29,272 bases of DNA from DASRHK01 sp035650495. GTDB lineage: Bacteria; Pseudomonadota; Gammaproteobacteria; Nevskiales; Nevskiaceae. Numbering within the stretch: position 1 is the stretch's first letter; each line of letters opens with the position of its first letter. The notes beneath the pieces were generated by a model. That model had not been told where the DNA came from and did not search any database. It worked only from the letters and a program-made list of their open reading frames with translations. Shown here one piece after another: positions 7,218-15,301 of this stretch. Location of the stretch: NCBI GenBank assembly GCA_035650495.1, contig DASRHK010000072.1, forward strand, positions 1-29,272, read 5' to 3'. Both the position numbers and the translations under genes were made by a program.

Positions 7218-7810
7218 TGCGCGCGATGCGAAAGCGCACTCAGTTCTGGATCGCGGCCGCGATCTTCCTCGGGCCGTTCATCGCGGCTGTCGTGATCTAT
7301 CGCTGGTTCCCGCAGTGGCTGCCAGAAGGGCGCACCAATTACGGCCGCATGATCGATCCGCCGCGGCCGCTGCCGAACCTCACGCTCGCCAATCCGCAGG
7401 GCGAGCCGGTCGATCCGTGGAAGGGCCACTGGACCTTGGTCTACGTTGCGCCCGCCGTGTGCGAGGACGCTTGCCGCGAGCGCACCCATTTCGGGCGCCA
7501 GCTCTGGCTCGCGATGAACGAGAAGCGCGTGAAGCTCAAGCGCGTCTACATCGCGCCGGACGTCGACAGCATCGTGCAAGCCCGCGACGCGCTCGCAGCA
7601 GACAATCCCGACGCGGTCTGGCTCGGCGGCACCGGCACCGCGGGGTACGACGTGAGGCTGTTCTTCGAGATCGCCGACCCCGAGGCGCTGTATCTGGTCG
7701 ATCCGTTCGGCAACTGGCTGATGACCTACCCGCAATCGCCGGGGCCCGAGGGGCTGCAGCGCGACTTCAAGGGCATGCAGAAGGACCTGAACAAGCTGCT
7801 CAAGCTCTAG
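7214..7810 (+). CDS. SCO-like thioredoxin-fold membrane protein of the oxidase cluster
   Basis: A 198-residue protein with one N-terminal transmembrane helix (about 10-29) and a periplasmic thioredoxin-like domain. The segment WTLVYVAPAVCEDACRER carries a CxxxC pair (C83, C87) where SCO/SenC copper chaperones have CxxxCP. LYLVDPFGNWLMTYP resembles the late strand of SCO proteins, but the histidine that completes the SCO copper site is absent there; the only histidines in the domain are H72 and H92. It corresponds by position to the small conserved protein between SURF1 and ctaA in the Pseudomonas aa3 cluster. It is probably a thiol-disulfide or accessory CuA assembly factor (inference). The start was chosen from the ATGA overlap with SURF1 and the membrane anchor. 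Confidence 0.82.
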   Translation: MMRAMRKRTQFWIAAAIFLGPFIAAVVIYRWFPQWLPEGRTNYGRMIDPPRPLPNLTLANPQGEPVDPWKGHWTLVYVAPAVCEDACRERTHFGRQLWLAMNEKRVKLKRVYIAPDVDSIVQARDALAADNPDAVWLGGTGTAGYDVRLFFEIADPEALYLVDPFGNWLMTYPQSPGPEGLQRDFKGMQKDLNKLLKL

Positions 7811-7824
7811 GGCGCGCCTCGCGG

Positions 7825-7830
7825 TAGAAT
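7825..7830 (+). promoter_or_regulatory. Possible -10 box before ctaA
   Basis: TAGAAT lies in the 47-base gap before ctaA, 27 bases from the ATG. No convincing -35 was found. It may start a shorter ctaA-ctaB transcript for heme A synthesis. Confidence 0.3.
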
Positions 7831-7857
7831 TCGCGCCTCTCGCTGCGTCCCTTCCAC

Positions 7858-8802
7858 ATGGTCTGGTTCCGCCGCCTCACTCTGGCAGCCCTCACGCTGT
7901 GCTTCGTTGTCGTCGTCTTCGGCGCCTACGTGCGGCTGTCCGACGCAGGTCTCGGCTGCCCCGATTGGCCCGGCTGCTACGGCCATCTCACGGTGCCCGA
8001 TCAGGCCGCCGACGCGCACAAGGCATGGAAGGAGATGATCCATCGCTATCTCGCGTCGACGCTCGGGCTCCTGATCGTCACGCTCGCCGCGATGTCGCTT
8101 CGGCTGCGCAACTGGGGCGCGCCGCGCGTGCTGCCGTTCGTGCTCGTCGGCTTGGTGATCTTCCAGGGCATGCTCGGCATGTGGACCGTGACCTGGCAGC
8201 TGAAGCCGCTGGCGGTGTCCGGGCATCTGCTCGGCGGACTGATGACGCTCTCGCTGCTGGCGTGGATGTGGCTGTCGCAGCGCGCGCCGGCGCAGACAGA
8301 ATCCGTCGCGCCCGCGCTGCGCCGATTCGCGACGATCACGCTGGTCGCCGTCGTGCTCCAGATCTTCCTCGGCGGCTGGACCAGCAGCAATTACGCCGCC
8401 CTCGCATGCCCCGATTTCCCCACGTGCCACGGCAGCTTCTGGCCAGATACGGACGTGAAGGAAGCCTTCACCCTGTGGCGCGGGCTCGGCATCAATTACG
8501 AAGGCGGCGTGCTCGACAACCGCGCGCGCGTGACGATCCATTTCGCGCATCGTCTCGGCGCGATGATCGTCGCGACACTCGCGATCCTGCTCGCCGCTGG
8601 CTTGTTGCGCTCGGGATCGCCGACCGCGCGGCGCTTCGGCATCGCGCTTGCGGCTGCGCTCGCGCTGCAGCTGGCGCTCGGGATCAGCATCGTCGAGCTG
8701 CAGCTGCCGTTGTTCCTCGCCGACATGCACAACGCCGGAGCTGCGGTGCTACTGTTGACCCTGGTGACGCTGAACCATTTCCTGTGGAAGCGGACGCAAT
8801 AA
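7858..8802 (+). CDS. ctaA: Heme A synthase CtaA (COX15 type)
   Basis: Oxidises the C8 methyl of heme O to a formyl group to make heme A. It has 314 residues and eight predicted helices in two related halves. The first half has GCPDWPGC (C34, C40) after helix 1 and histidines H62 (MIHRYLAS) and H123 (SGHLLGG). The second repeats the pattern with ACPDFPTC (C184, C190), H231 (HFAHRLGA) and H291 (DMHNAGA). These are the expected heme ligands and paired cysteines. It lies one base upstream of ctaB, the enzyme supplying its substrate. The start is the first ATG, directly before the first helix. Confidence 0.95.
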   Translation: MVWFRRLTLAALTLCFVVVVFGAYVRLSDAGLGCPDWPGCYGHLTVPDQAADAHKAWKEMIHRYLASTLGLLIVTLAAMSLRLRNWGAPRVLPFVLVGLVIFQGMLGMWTVTWQLKPLAVSGHLLGGLMTLSLLAWMWLSQRAPAQTESVAPALRRFATITLVAVVLQIFLGGWTSSNYAALACPDFPTCHGSFWPDTDVKEAFTLWRGLGINYEGGVLDNRARVTIHFAHRLGAMIVATLAILLAAGLLRSGSPTARRFGIALAAALALQLALGISIVELQLPLFLADMHNAGAAVLLLTLVTLNHFLWKRTQ

Positions 8803-8803
8803 G

Positions 8804-9712
8804 GTGAACGCCAGCGCCGATACGCTGAAAGGCCGCAGCCTGCGCTTGCTGGCGCACGAGTACTACGAGCTGTGCAAGCCGCGCGTGGTGATGCTCATCG
8901 TGTTCACCGCGATCGTCGGCATGTTCCTCGCGGTGCCGGGGCTGCCGCCGCTCGATCACATGCTGTTCGGCACGCTCGGCATCGCGCTGCAGGCGGCGTC
9001 CGCGGCGGCGATCAACCAGCTCATCGACCGCAACATCGACGCGCGGATGGCGCGCACCTGCGGACGCCCGCTGGTGACCGGCACGCTCAGCATCGCCGAG
9101 TCGATCGTGTTCGCGGCGCTGCTCGGCGCGCTCGGCTTCTTCGTGCTCGATCGCTACGTGAATGCGCTCACCGCGTGGCTCACGCTGGCGACGCTGGTTG
9201 GCTACGCCGGCGTCTACACGCTGTATCTGAAGCGCGCGACGCCGCAGAACATCGTCATCGGCGGCGCTGCCGGCGCATTCCCGCCGGTGCTCGGATGGGC
9301 CGCGATCACCGGCACGCTCGATCCGCATGCGCTGCTGCTGTTCCTCATCGTGTTCGTGTGGACGCCGCCACACTTCTGGGCGCTCGCGATCGAGCGTCAC
9401 AAGGAATACGCCGAAGCCGACATCCCGATGCTGCCGGTCACGCACGGCGTCGCGTTCACGCGCGTGCAGGTGCTGCTCTACACCGTGCTGCTGTTCATCG
9501 TGAGCTTGCTGCCGTACGTGTTCGGCATGAGCGGCGTGCTCTATCTCGGTGGCGCCGCCGTGCTCGGCGGCGTGTTCGTCTACTACGCGGTGCTGCTGCG
9601 GTTCGCGCCGCGACCGGGTTTGCCGATGAAGACCTTCGCATACTCGATCGTCTACCTGATGGCGATCTTCAGCCTGCTGCTCGTCGATCACTACGTCCGC
9701 GCGCTGATCTAG
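8804..9712 (+). CDS. ctaB: Protoheme IX farnesyltransferase CtaB (heme O synthase)
   Basis: Converts heme B to heme O by adding a farnesyl group. It has 302 residues and about nine helices, a member of the UbiA prenyltransferase superfamily. Early family block: YYELCKPRVVMLIVFTA. The first aspartate-rich region is INQLIDRNIDARMARTCGRPL, followed by YTLYLKRATPQNIVIGGAAG and the second loop FVWTPPHFWALAIERHKEYAEADIPMLPV. The start is a GTG at 8804, one base after the ctaA stop and preceded by AATAAG; no better ATG exists. It ends six bases before a strong terminator. Confidence 0.95.
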   Translation: MNASADTLKGRSLRLLAHEYYELCKPRVVMLIVFTAIVGMFLAVPGLPPLDHMLFGTLGIALQAASAAAINQLIDRNIDARMARTCGRPLVTGTLSIAESIVFAALLGALGFFVLDRYVNALTAWLTLATLVGYAGVYTLYLKRATPQNIVIGGAAGAFPPVLGWAAITGTLDPHALLLFLIVFVWTPPHFWALAIERHKEYAEADIPMLPVTHGVAFTRVQVLLYTVLLFIVSLLPYVFGMSGVLYLGGAAVLGGVFVYYAVLLRFAPRPGLPMKTFAYSIVYLMAIFSLLLVDHYVRALI

Positions 9713-9717
9713 AAACG

Positions 9718-9744
9718 ACAAACCCCGCTTCAAGCGGGGTTTGT
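9718..9744. terminator. Bidirectional intrinsic terminator between ctaB and rpoH
   Basis: ACAAACCCCGC and GCGGGGTTTGT are perfect complements around the five-base loop TTCAA, giving an 11-bp GC-rich stem followed on the plus strand by TTTTC. It lies six bases after the ctaB stop and 17 bases from the convergent rpoH stop, so it can end transcription from both sides. The U-tract is better in the ctaB direction. Confidence 0.92.
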
Positions 9745-9761
9745 TTTCGAATCGCGAGAGA

Positions 9762-10628
<867 letters not shown>

Positions 10629-10654
10629 GTCCTTCCTCGAGCCCATGGCTGCCG

Positions 10655-10663
10655 ATTCTAGCA
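10655..10663 (-). promoter_or_regulatory. Extended -10 promoter of rpoH
   Basis: TGCTAGAAT on the minus strand is an extended -10 (TGnTAnAAT). A -35-like TTAGCA lies 18 bases upstream (10679-10684). It would start transcription near 10648, about 20 bases before the preferred rpoH ATG. The CIRCE-like repeat covers this promoter completely. Confidence 0.5.
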
Positions 10664-10684
10664 GTCGGCGTTATAGAGTGCTAA
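10658..10684. promoter_or_regulatory. CIRCE-like (HrcA) operator upstream of rpoH
   Basis: Plus strand CTAGCAGTC, nine bases, GAGTGCTAA. The CIRCE consensus is TTAGCACTC-N9-GAGTGCTAA, so the right half matches 9 of 9, the left half 7 of 9, and the spacer is exactly nine. It overlaps the -35/-10 of the extended -10 promoter and the -10 of the sigma-E-like promoter, as expected for a repressor site. No hrcA gene is in the window. Confidence 0.6.
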
Positions 10685-10700
10685 GGGTCGAAAAAGTTCC
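10673..10700 (-). promoter_or_regulatory. Sigma-E-like promoter of rpoH
   Basis: On the minus strand GGAACTT (10694-10700) is followed after 16 bases by TCTAT. In E. coli the sigma-E promoter of rpoH has GAACTT, 16 bases, TCTGA, so element and spacing agree except in the last part of the -10. A TATAAC overlaps the same -10 and could also serve sigma-70. Confidence 0.5.
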
Positions 10701-10740
10701 CCAAGTCCCCGCCTGGACTAGAGAATATAGATATTCCGCT

Positions 10741-11700
10741 CTAGTCTGGCGGGATCGCCGCCAAGTGCCGCCGGACCGTGAGCTGGGCGCCGGCCAAGCC
10801 GATGGCCAGTCCAGCCAGAAACAGGCCCAGCGTGTCCTGCAAAGACAGGGTCGTGATCCCCGCGTCTCCGCCGTAGAGGGCCATGACCCGCTGGGCAGGG
10901 CCCGCCAGGAGCAGGGCGCCGCCGGTGACCAGCAGCCAGGCGAACAGCGCGCCCGCGATCCCGTACCAGAGTCCCGCGTAGAGGAACGGTCGGCGGATGA
11001 AGCCGTCGGGCGCGCCAATGAGCTTCATCACCGCGATCTCGTCGCGACGCGCCTGCAGATCGAGCCGGATCGTATTGCCGATCACCACGATCACGGCCAG
11101 GGCGAGAACGCCCGCGATCACCCAGACCGCGCGTTGCGCCAGCGCGAGCAGCGATTGCAGGCGCTCGATCCATTCCTGATCGAACTTGGCGACCTCGACT
11201 TCCGGGAGCTTGCCGAGCTCCGCGACCAGCGCGCGCGTCGCATCGGCATCGAGCTTGCGGCCCGGCGTCACGACGATCACCGCCGGCAGCGGATTGGCTT
11301 CGAGCACGTCGAGCGCATCGCCGAATCCGGAAAGCTCGCGGAACTCCTTCAGCGCCTGCTCGCGCGAGATGTATTGCGCTTTGGCGATGCCGTCGCGCTG
11401 CGACAGCTGCTGGGTCAGCTCGCGACCGCGCGCTTCGGTCGCGCTGTCCTTCAGGAACACCGAGATCTGCGTGCCGTTCTCCCAGCTGTACGACAAGGTC
11501 GTGATCCGCTGCAGCGCCAGATGGAAACCGGCTGGCAGCGCGAGCACGACGCCGATGACGAGCGCGGTGAGGAACGTCCCGATCGGGTTGCGCACCAGCG
11601 TGCCCAGCGTGAAGAAGAACGCTCGCGCATGGCTCTGCGCGAAGCGCACGAGCCAGTTCGGCCGCGGCGCGGTATCGGTCGGCGGGATCGGCTTAGCCAC
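10741..11700 (-). CDS. ftsX: Cell division protein FtsX (ABC permease-like)
   Basis: Membrane partner of FtsE at the division septum, where the complex activates cell-wall amidases. It has 319 residues. A cytoplasmic N-terminus leads to helix 1 (about 41-60). A periplasmic extracellular domain follows (ENGTQISVFLKDSATEARGRELTQQL and LSGFGDALDVLEANPLPAVIVV). Three C-terminal helices with the permease block QARRDEIAVMKLIGAPDGFIRRPFLYAGLWYG complete it. The start is a GTG at 11700 and overlaps the last eight bases of ftsE, so the pair is coupled. The stop is 113 bases before the preferred rpoH ATG; rpoH has its own promoters in that gap. Confidence 0.94.
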   Translation of the reverse strand: MAKPIPPTDTAPRPNWLVRFAQSHARAFFFTLGTLVRNPIGTFLTALVIGVVLALPAGFHLALQRITTLSYSWENGTQISVFLKDSATEARGRELTQQLSQRDGIAKAQYISREQALKEFRELSGFGDALDVLEANPLPAVIVVTPGRKLDADATRALVAELGKLPEVEVAKFDQEWIERLQSLLALAQRAVWVIAGVLALAVIVVIGNTIRLDLQARRDEIAVMKLIGAPDGFIRRPFLYAGLWYGIAGALFAWLLVTGGALLLAGPAQRVMALYGGDAGITTLSLQDTLGLFLAGLAIGLAGAQLTVRRHLAAIPPD

Positions 11701-12397
11701 GCGCGGCTCCTTTCTGCACGTGGCCGCGCGGACGCTCGTCCGACAGCCGGCCTTTCTGCAGATTCAGGATGCGGTAGTCGAACTGCGTGATGAGATCGAT
11801 GGCGTGGGTGGCGACCAGCACGCTGACGCCGACGTCGTTGAAGCGCGTGAAGATCTGCATCACTTCGCGCGCCATCTGCGGATCGAGATTGCCGGTCGGC
11901 TCGTCGGCGAGCAGGATCGCCGGCTTGGTCACGATCGCGCGCGCGATGCCGACACGCTGCTGCTCGCCGCCCGCGAGCCGCATCGGATACACCTTCTCCT
12001 TGCCGAGCAGCCCGACCGAGTCGAGCGCGGCGCGCACACGCTTGCCGATATCGGCGTGCGCATAGCCGCGGATCACCAGCGGCAGCGCGACGTTGTCGAA
12101 CACGGTGCGATCGTAGAGCAGCTTGAAGTTCTGGAAGATGAGCCCGAGCTGCTGCCGGAACGGCGGGATTTGCCGCGGCTTCAACGCCGTGACGTTCTGG
12201 CCCATCACCACGACCTGTCCGCGGTTCGGCTTGATCAATGCCGCGATCAGGCGGAGCAGCGTCGACTTGCCCGCGCCCGAGGGTCCGGTGAGGAACGCCA
12301 TCTCGCCTTCTCCGAGCGAGAACGTGAGATGCGAGATCACTTCGTCCGCACCGGGGTAGCGGTAGCTCACGTCGTGGAACTGGATGATCTCTGCCAT
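11693..12397 (-). CDS. ftsE: Cell division ATP-binding protein FtsE
   Basis: ATPase of the FtsEX complex. It has 234 residues: Walker A GPSGAGKS (38-45), Q-loop Q89 in GLIFQNFKLL, signature LAGGEQQRV (141-149), Walker B ILLADEPTGNLD (161-172) and switch H198 (VATHAIDL). The signature has A where most ABC proteins have S, a tolerated change. FHDVSYRYPGADEVISHLTF at the N-terminus is typical of FtsE. It lies four bases after ftsY and overlaps ftsX, forming one unit. Confidence 0.96.
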   Translation of the reverse strand: MAEIIQFHDVSYRYPGADEVISHLTFSLGEGEMAFLTGPSGAGKSTLLRLIAALIKPNRGQVVVMGQNVTALKPRQIPPFRQQLGLIFQNFKLLYDRTVFDNVALPLVIRGYAHADIGKRVRAALDSVGLLGKEKVYPMRLAGGEQQRVGIARAIVTKPAILLADEPTGNLDPQMAREVMQIFTRFNDVGVSVLVATHAIDLITQFDYRILNLQKGRLSDERPRGHVQKGAARG

Positions 12398-12401
12398 GCG
12401 A

Positions 12402-13331
12402 TCAACCGATCAGCGCGTCGGTGTAGGCCTGCGCATCGAACGGCTCGAGATCCTCGACCGCTTCGCCGACGCCGACGAAGCGGATCGGCAGCGACAGGCG
12501 CTTGGCGATCGCGAGCAGGATGCCGCCCTTGGCGGTGCCGTCGAGCTTGGTGATCGCGATGCCGGTGAGGCCGATCGCCTCGTGGAACTGCAGCGCCTGC
12601 GTCAGCGCGTTGCCACCGGTGGTCGCGTCGACCACGAGCAGCACTTCGTGCGGCGCGTAGCGATCGTGCTTCTGGATGACGCGCTTGATCTTGCGCAGCT
12701 CTTCCATCAAGTGCGCCTGCGTGTGCAGTCGACCCGCGGTGTCGGCGATGACGACGTCGATGCCCTTGGCCTTCGCCGATTGCACCGCGTCGAAGATCAC
12801 TGATGCTGAATCCGCGCCTTCGCCTTGCGAGAGGATCGGCACGTCGGCGCGCTCCGCCCACACCTTGAGCTGATCGACGGCGGCGGCGCGGAACGTATCG
12901 CCCGCGGCGAGGACGACCGAGAGTCCGCCGCGTTTCAAGCGCAGCGCGAGCTTGCCGATCGTCGTCGTCTTGCCCACGCCGTTCACGCCGGCGACGAACA
13001 GGATGTACGGGCGGATGAACTTCGGGATCTCGAGCGGCTGCTCGACTGGCTTCAGGATCGCGAGGATCGCCTTGCTCAAGCCCTCGCGCAGCTGCTTCTC
13101 GGTCTTGATCCGGCCGGCGCGCACTTCGTTGCCGAGCTTGCCGACGATCTCGTTGGTGACTTCGACGCCGGCGTCGGCCGTGAGCAGCCGCGTCTCGAGC
13201 TCTTCGAGCGCGTCGTCGTTGAGCTTGTCGGACGTGAACAGGCGGCCGAGATCGTAGGTGAGCCACGAATCGCCGCGATTGATCTGTCTGCGCAGCTTCG
13301 CGACCACGCCTGATTTTTCGGTCATCTCCAT
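12402..13331 (-). CDS. ftsY: Signal recognition particle receptor FtsY
   Basis: GTPase that docks SRP-ribosome complexes to the SecYEG translocon at the inner membrane. It has 309 residues. The N domain (about 1-100) is followed by the G domain with G1 GVNGVGKT (115-122), GDTFRAAAVDQL, DTAGR (197-201), TKLDGTAKGG (261-270) and the FtsY-type end GVGEAVEDLEPFD. The long acidic A domain of E. coli FtsY is absent, leaving a compact NG form with a short basic/amphipathic start. An alternative ATG at 13325 overlaps the stop of the upstream gene in ATGA. The longer start is given here, but either is possible. Confidence 0.95.
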   Translation of the reverse strand: MEMTEKSGVVAKLRRQINRGDSWLTYDLGRLFTSDKLNDDALEELETRLLTADAGVEVTNEIVGKLGNEVRAGRIKTEKQLREGLSKAILAILKPVEQPLEIPKFIRPYILFVAGVNGVGKTTTIGKLALRLKRGGLSVVLAAGDTFRAAAVDQLKVWAERADVPILSQGEGADSASVIFDAVQSAKAKGIDVVIADTAGRLHTQAHLMEELRKIKRVIQKHDRYAPHEVLLVVDATTGGNALTQALQFHEAIGLTGIAITKLDGTAKGGILLAIAKRLSLPIRFVGVGEAVEDLEPFDAQAYTDALIG

Positions 13332-15289
13332 TCGCCCTGGGTTTCGCGCAGCAGCCGCACCGGCGTCGACACCGGCGAGCGTCGCACATCGCGTGTCGCG
13401 AACTCCGGCGTCGACAATTGCGCCAGCGCCGCGCTGTAGCTGTCCTCGCTGATCGGATAGCGCAGCAGGTGGAACAGTTCACCGCCGCGCTGTGCGGTGA
13501 CGGTGCCGATCCAGAGCGGCGTCTGCCCGTCGAGCACATACCCCGACGGCCAGAGCCGGATCATCAGCTGGTGATCCGCGTCGGCATCGTGGCGCAGCGT
13601 GAGGCTCGCGTGACGGCCGGCGTGCGTGCGCGGCATCAGCGGAAGTTGGTCGATCGGCGTCGTGCTCGCGAGCCAGCGCAGCCCGTTGGCGAACGTCAAT
13701 CGCGGCGGCGCTTCCCATCCGCTCTTCTGGAGCGAGTCGCGGATCACCGGCAACGGCGCGGCCCATTGCAGGTTGAGGAATTGCTTGTCGCGGCCGGCGA
13801 CGTCGATACGGCGGTTCGGCAGGCGCTTCCAGCCGGTCTCCCACCATTCGCTCAGCCCCATGCTCCGCGCAGCGACGTCGGGCATCGCTGTGCGGACGCG
13901 AGTGCGTACCATGTGCGTGCCGAATGCGAGCACGATCAACAAGACCACGAGCGCTGGGCTCAAGCCCCGGAGCGTGAGGTCGCGCGAGCCATGCCTGCGG
14001 AAGCTCACGCCGACACCCGCCGTCCACACCAGCGCGAAGATCGCCGTGGTCGTGCCCACGCTGAGCCAGACGCCGCCGAGGTAGAAGCGCGCGAGGATCA
14101 GAAGCAACAGCACAGCGGCTGCCAGGCCGTACGAAGCGATCCGCCGATTCGTGGTCTGGCCGCCGCTGAACAGCACCGGGATCAAGCCGTAGATGCAGAT
14201 CGGCAGCGCGAGATCCTGATACAGGCGCAGCGACGGCGCTTCGGGCGGCACGCGTAATCCCGGCACCAGCGTCAGCGCCGCCGTTGCGGCAATCGCGAAC
14301 GTGAGCAGCACGACGAGATGGCGGATCACGTCCCAGCGCCCGTTCAGCAGCATCGTCGCCAGCAGCACCGTCGCGAAGCTGCCGTAGGCGACCGGATCGC
14401 CGGGCAGCAGCGCGAGTGTCGCGAGCCGGATGCTCCAGGGATCGTGCAGGTTCTGCAGCGTGTCGTGGGCGTAGAGATCGAAGGCCGGCGGCTTGCCGCC
14501 GAAACCCCAGATCAGCGCGATGGCGCTCGCTGCGAGGACGAACAGCACGAGACCGAGGCTGACCAGCGCAGGGACTTCAGGCTCGCGCGGATCGGCGAAG
14601 CCCGCGCCGAGGCGTCCGAGCGGACCGTGACGGTGGCTCCAGTCGGTGATCTGATTCAGCCAGCGCTCTGCGTTGCGACCGAGCACGACGACCGCTTCGC
14701 GCGTCATCCACAGCGCGATCCACAGTCCGACTGCGAGCACGAGGATGACGATCGCGAGCCGCTTGGTCACTTCCGCCGCGAGTCCGAGCGACGCGCCGAA
14801 CGCGACGCCGGGGAGCGTGTAGAGCGCGGTCCACGCGATCGCGGCCGGAATGATCGCGACCCAGAAACGCAGACGCGGCATTCCATAGACGCCGGCGATC
14901 GCCGGAATCAGCGGCCGCAGCGGCCCGACGAGGTGCGCCATGATCACGCCCTTGCCGCCGTGACGCCGGAAGAACGCGCCGCCTTTCTCGATGAGCTTCG
15001 CGCGATTGGCGAAGAACGGCCGCCGGAATAGCGCCGCGCCGTAACGCCTGCCGATCTCATAGCTGACCATGTCACCGATCAGCGCGCCGCCGGCGACGAG
15101 TCCCATCGTCGCGCCGAACGGCAGCGCGTCGAGCGAAACGAGCGCGCCGAGCGCGAACAGCACGCCGGAGCCTGGCAGGAACAGTCCGATCAGGACGAGG
15201 CATTCGACCAGCGCCAGCACGAACGCTGCCGCCAGCGACAGCCCGGGATGCGCTTGGGCCCAGTCGATGACGTGCTGCAGCCACTCCAC
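13322..15289 (-). CDS. DedA-family / degenerate PAP2-like / LssY C-terminal fusion membrane protein
   Basis: A 655-residue inner-membrane protein in three parts. Residues 1-200 are a DedA (SNARE-associated, VTT) domain: GLFLPGSGVLFALGAL, GDMVSYEIGRRYG, HLVGPLRPLIPAIAG. Residues about 240-425 are a bundle of helices in the position of a PAP2 phosphatase domain. ARFYLGGVWLSVG (400-412) looks like the third PAP2 motif (SRxYLGxHxxxDV) without its histidine, and no PSGH motif is present, so catalysis is unlikely. Residues about 470-655 match the soluble LssY C-terminal type (WWETGWKRLPNRRIDVAGRDKQFLNLQWA). Related fusions are annotated as DedA/PAP2/LssY proteins. Role probably in lipid transport or envelope homeostasis (inference). 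It overlaps ftsY by 4-10 bases. Confidence 0.8.
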   Translation of the reverse strand: MEWLQHVIDWAQAHPGLSLAAAFVLALVECLVLIGLFLPGSGVLFALGALVSLDALPFGATMGLVAGGALIGDMVSYEIGRRYGAALFRRPFFANRAKLIEKGGAFFRRHGGKGVIMAHLVGPLRPLIPAIAGVYGMPRLRFWVAIIPAAIAWTALYTLPGVAFGASLGLAAEVTKRLAIVILVLAVGLWIALWMTREAVVVLGRNAERWLNQITDWSHRHGPLGRLGAGFADPREPEVPALVSLGLVLFVLAASAIALIWGFGGKPPAFDLYAHDTLQNLHDPWSIRLATLALLPGDPVAYGSFATVLLATMLLNGRWDVIRHLVVLLTFAIAATAALTLVPGLRVPPEAPSLRLYQDLALPICIYGLIPVLFSGGQTTNRRIASYGLAAAVLLLLILARFYLGGVWLSVGTTTAIFALVWTAGVGVSFRRHGSRDLTLRGLSPALVVLLIVLAFGTHMVRTRVRTAMPDVAARSMGLSEWWETGWKRLPNRRIDVAGRDKQFLNLQWAAPLPVIRDSLQKSGWEAPPRLTFANGLRWLASTTPIDQLPLMPRTHAGRHASLTLRHDADADHQLMIRLWPSGYVLDGQTPLWIGTVTAQRGGELFHLLRYPISEDSYSAALAQLSTPEFATRDVRRSPVSTPVRLLRETQGEWR

Positions 15290-15301
15290 TGGGCGCCGAT
15301 C

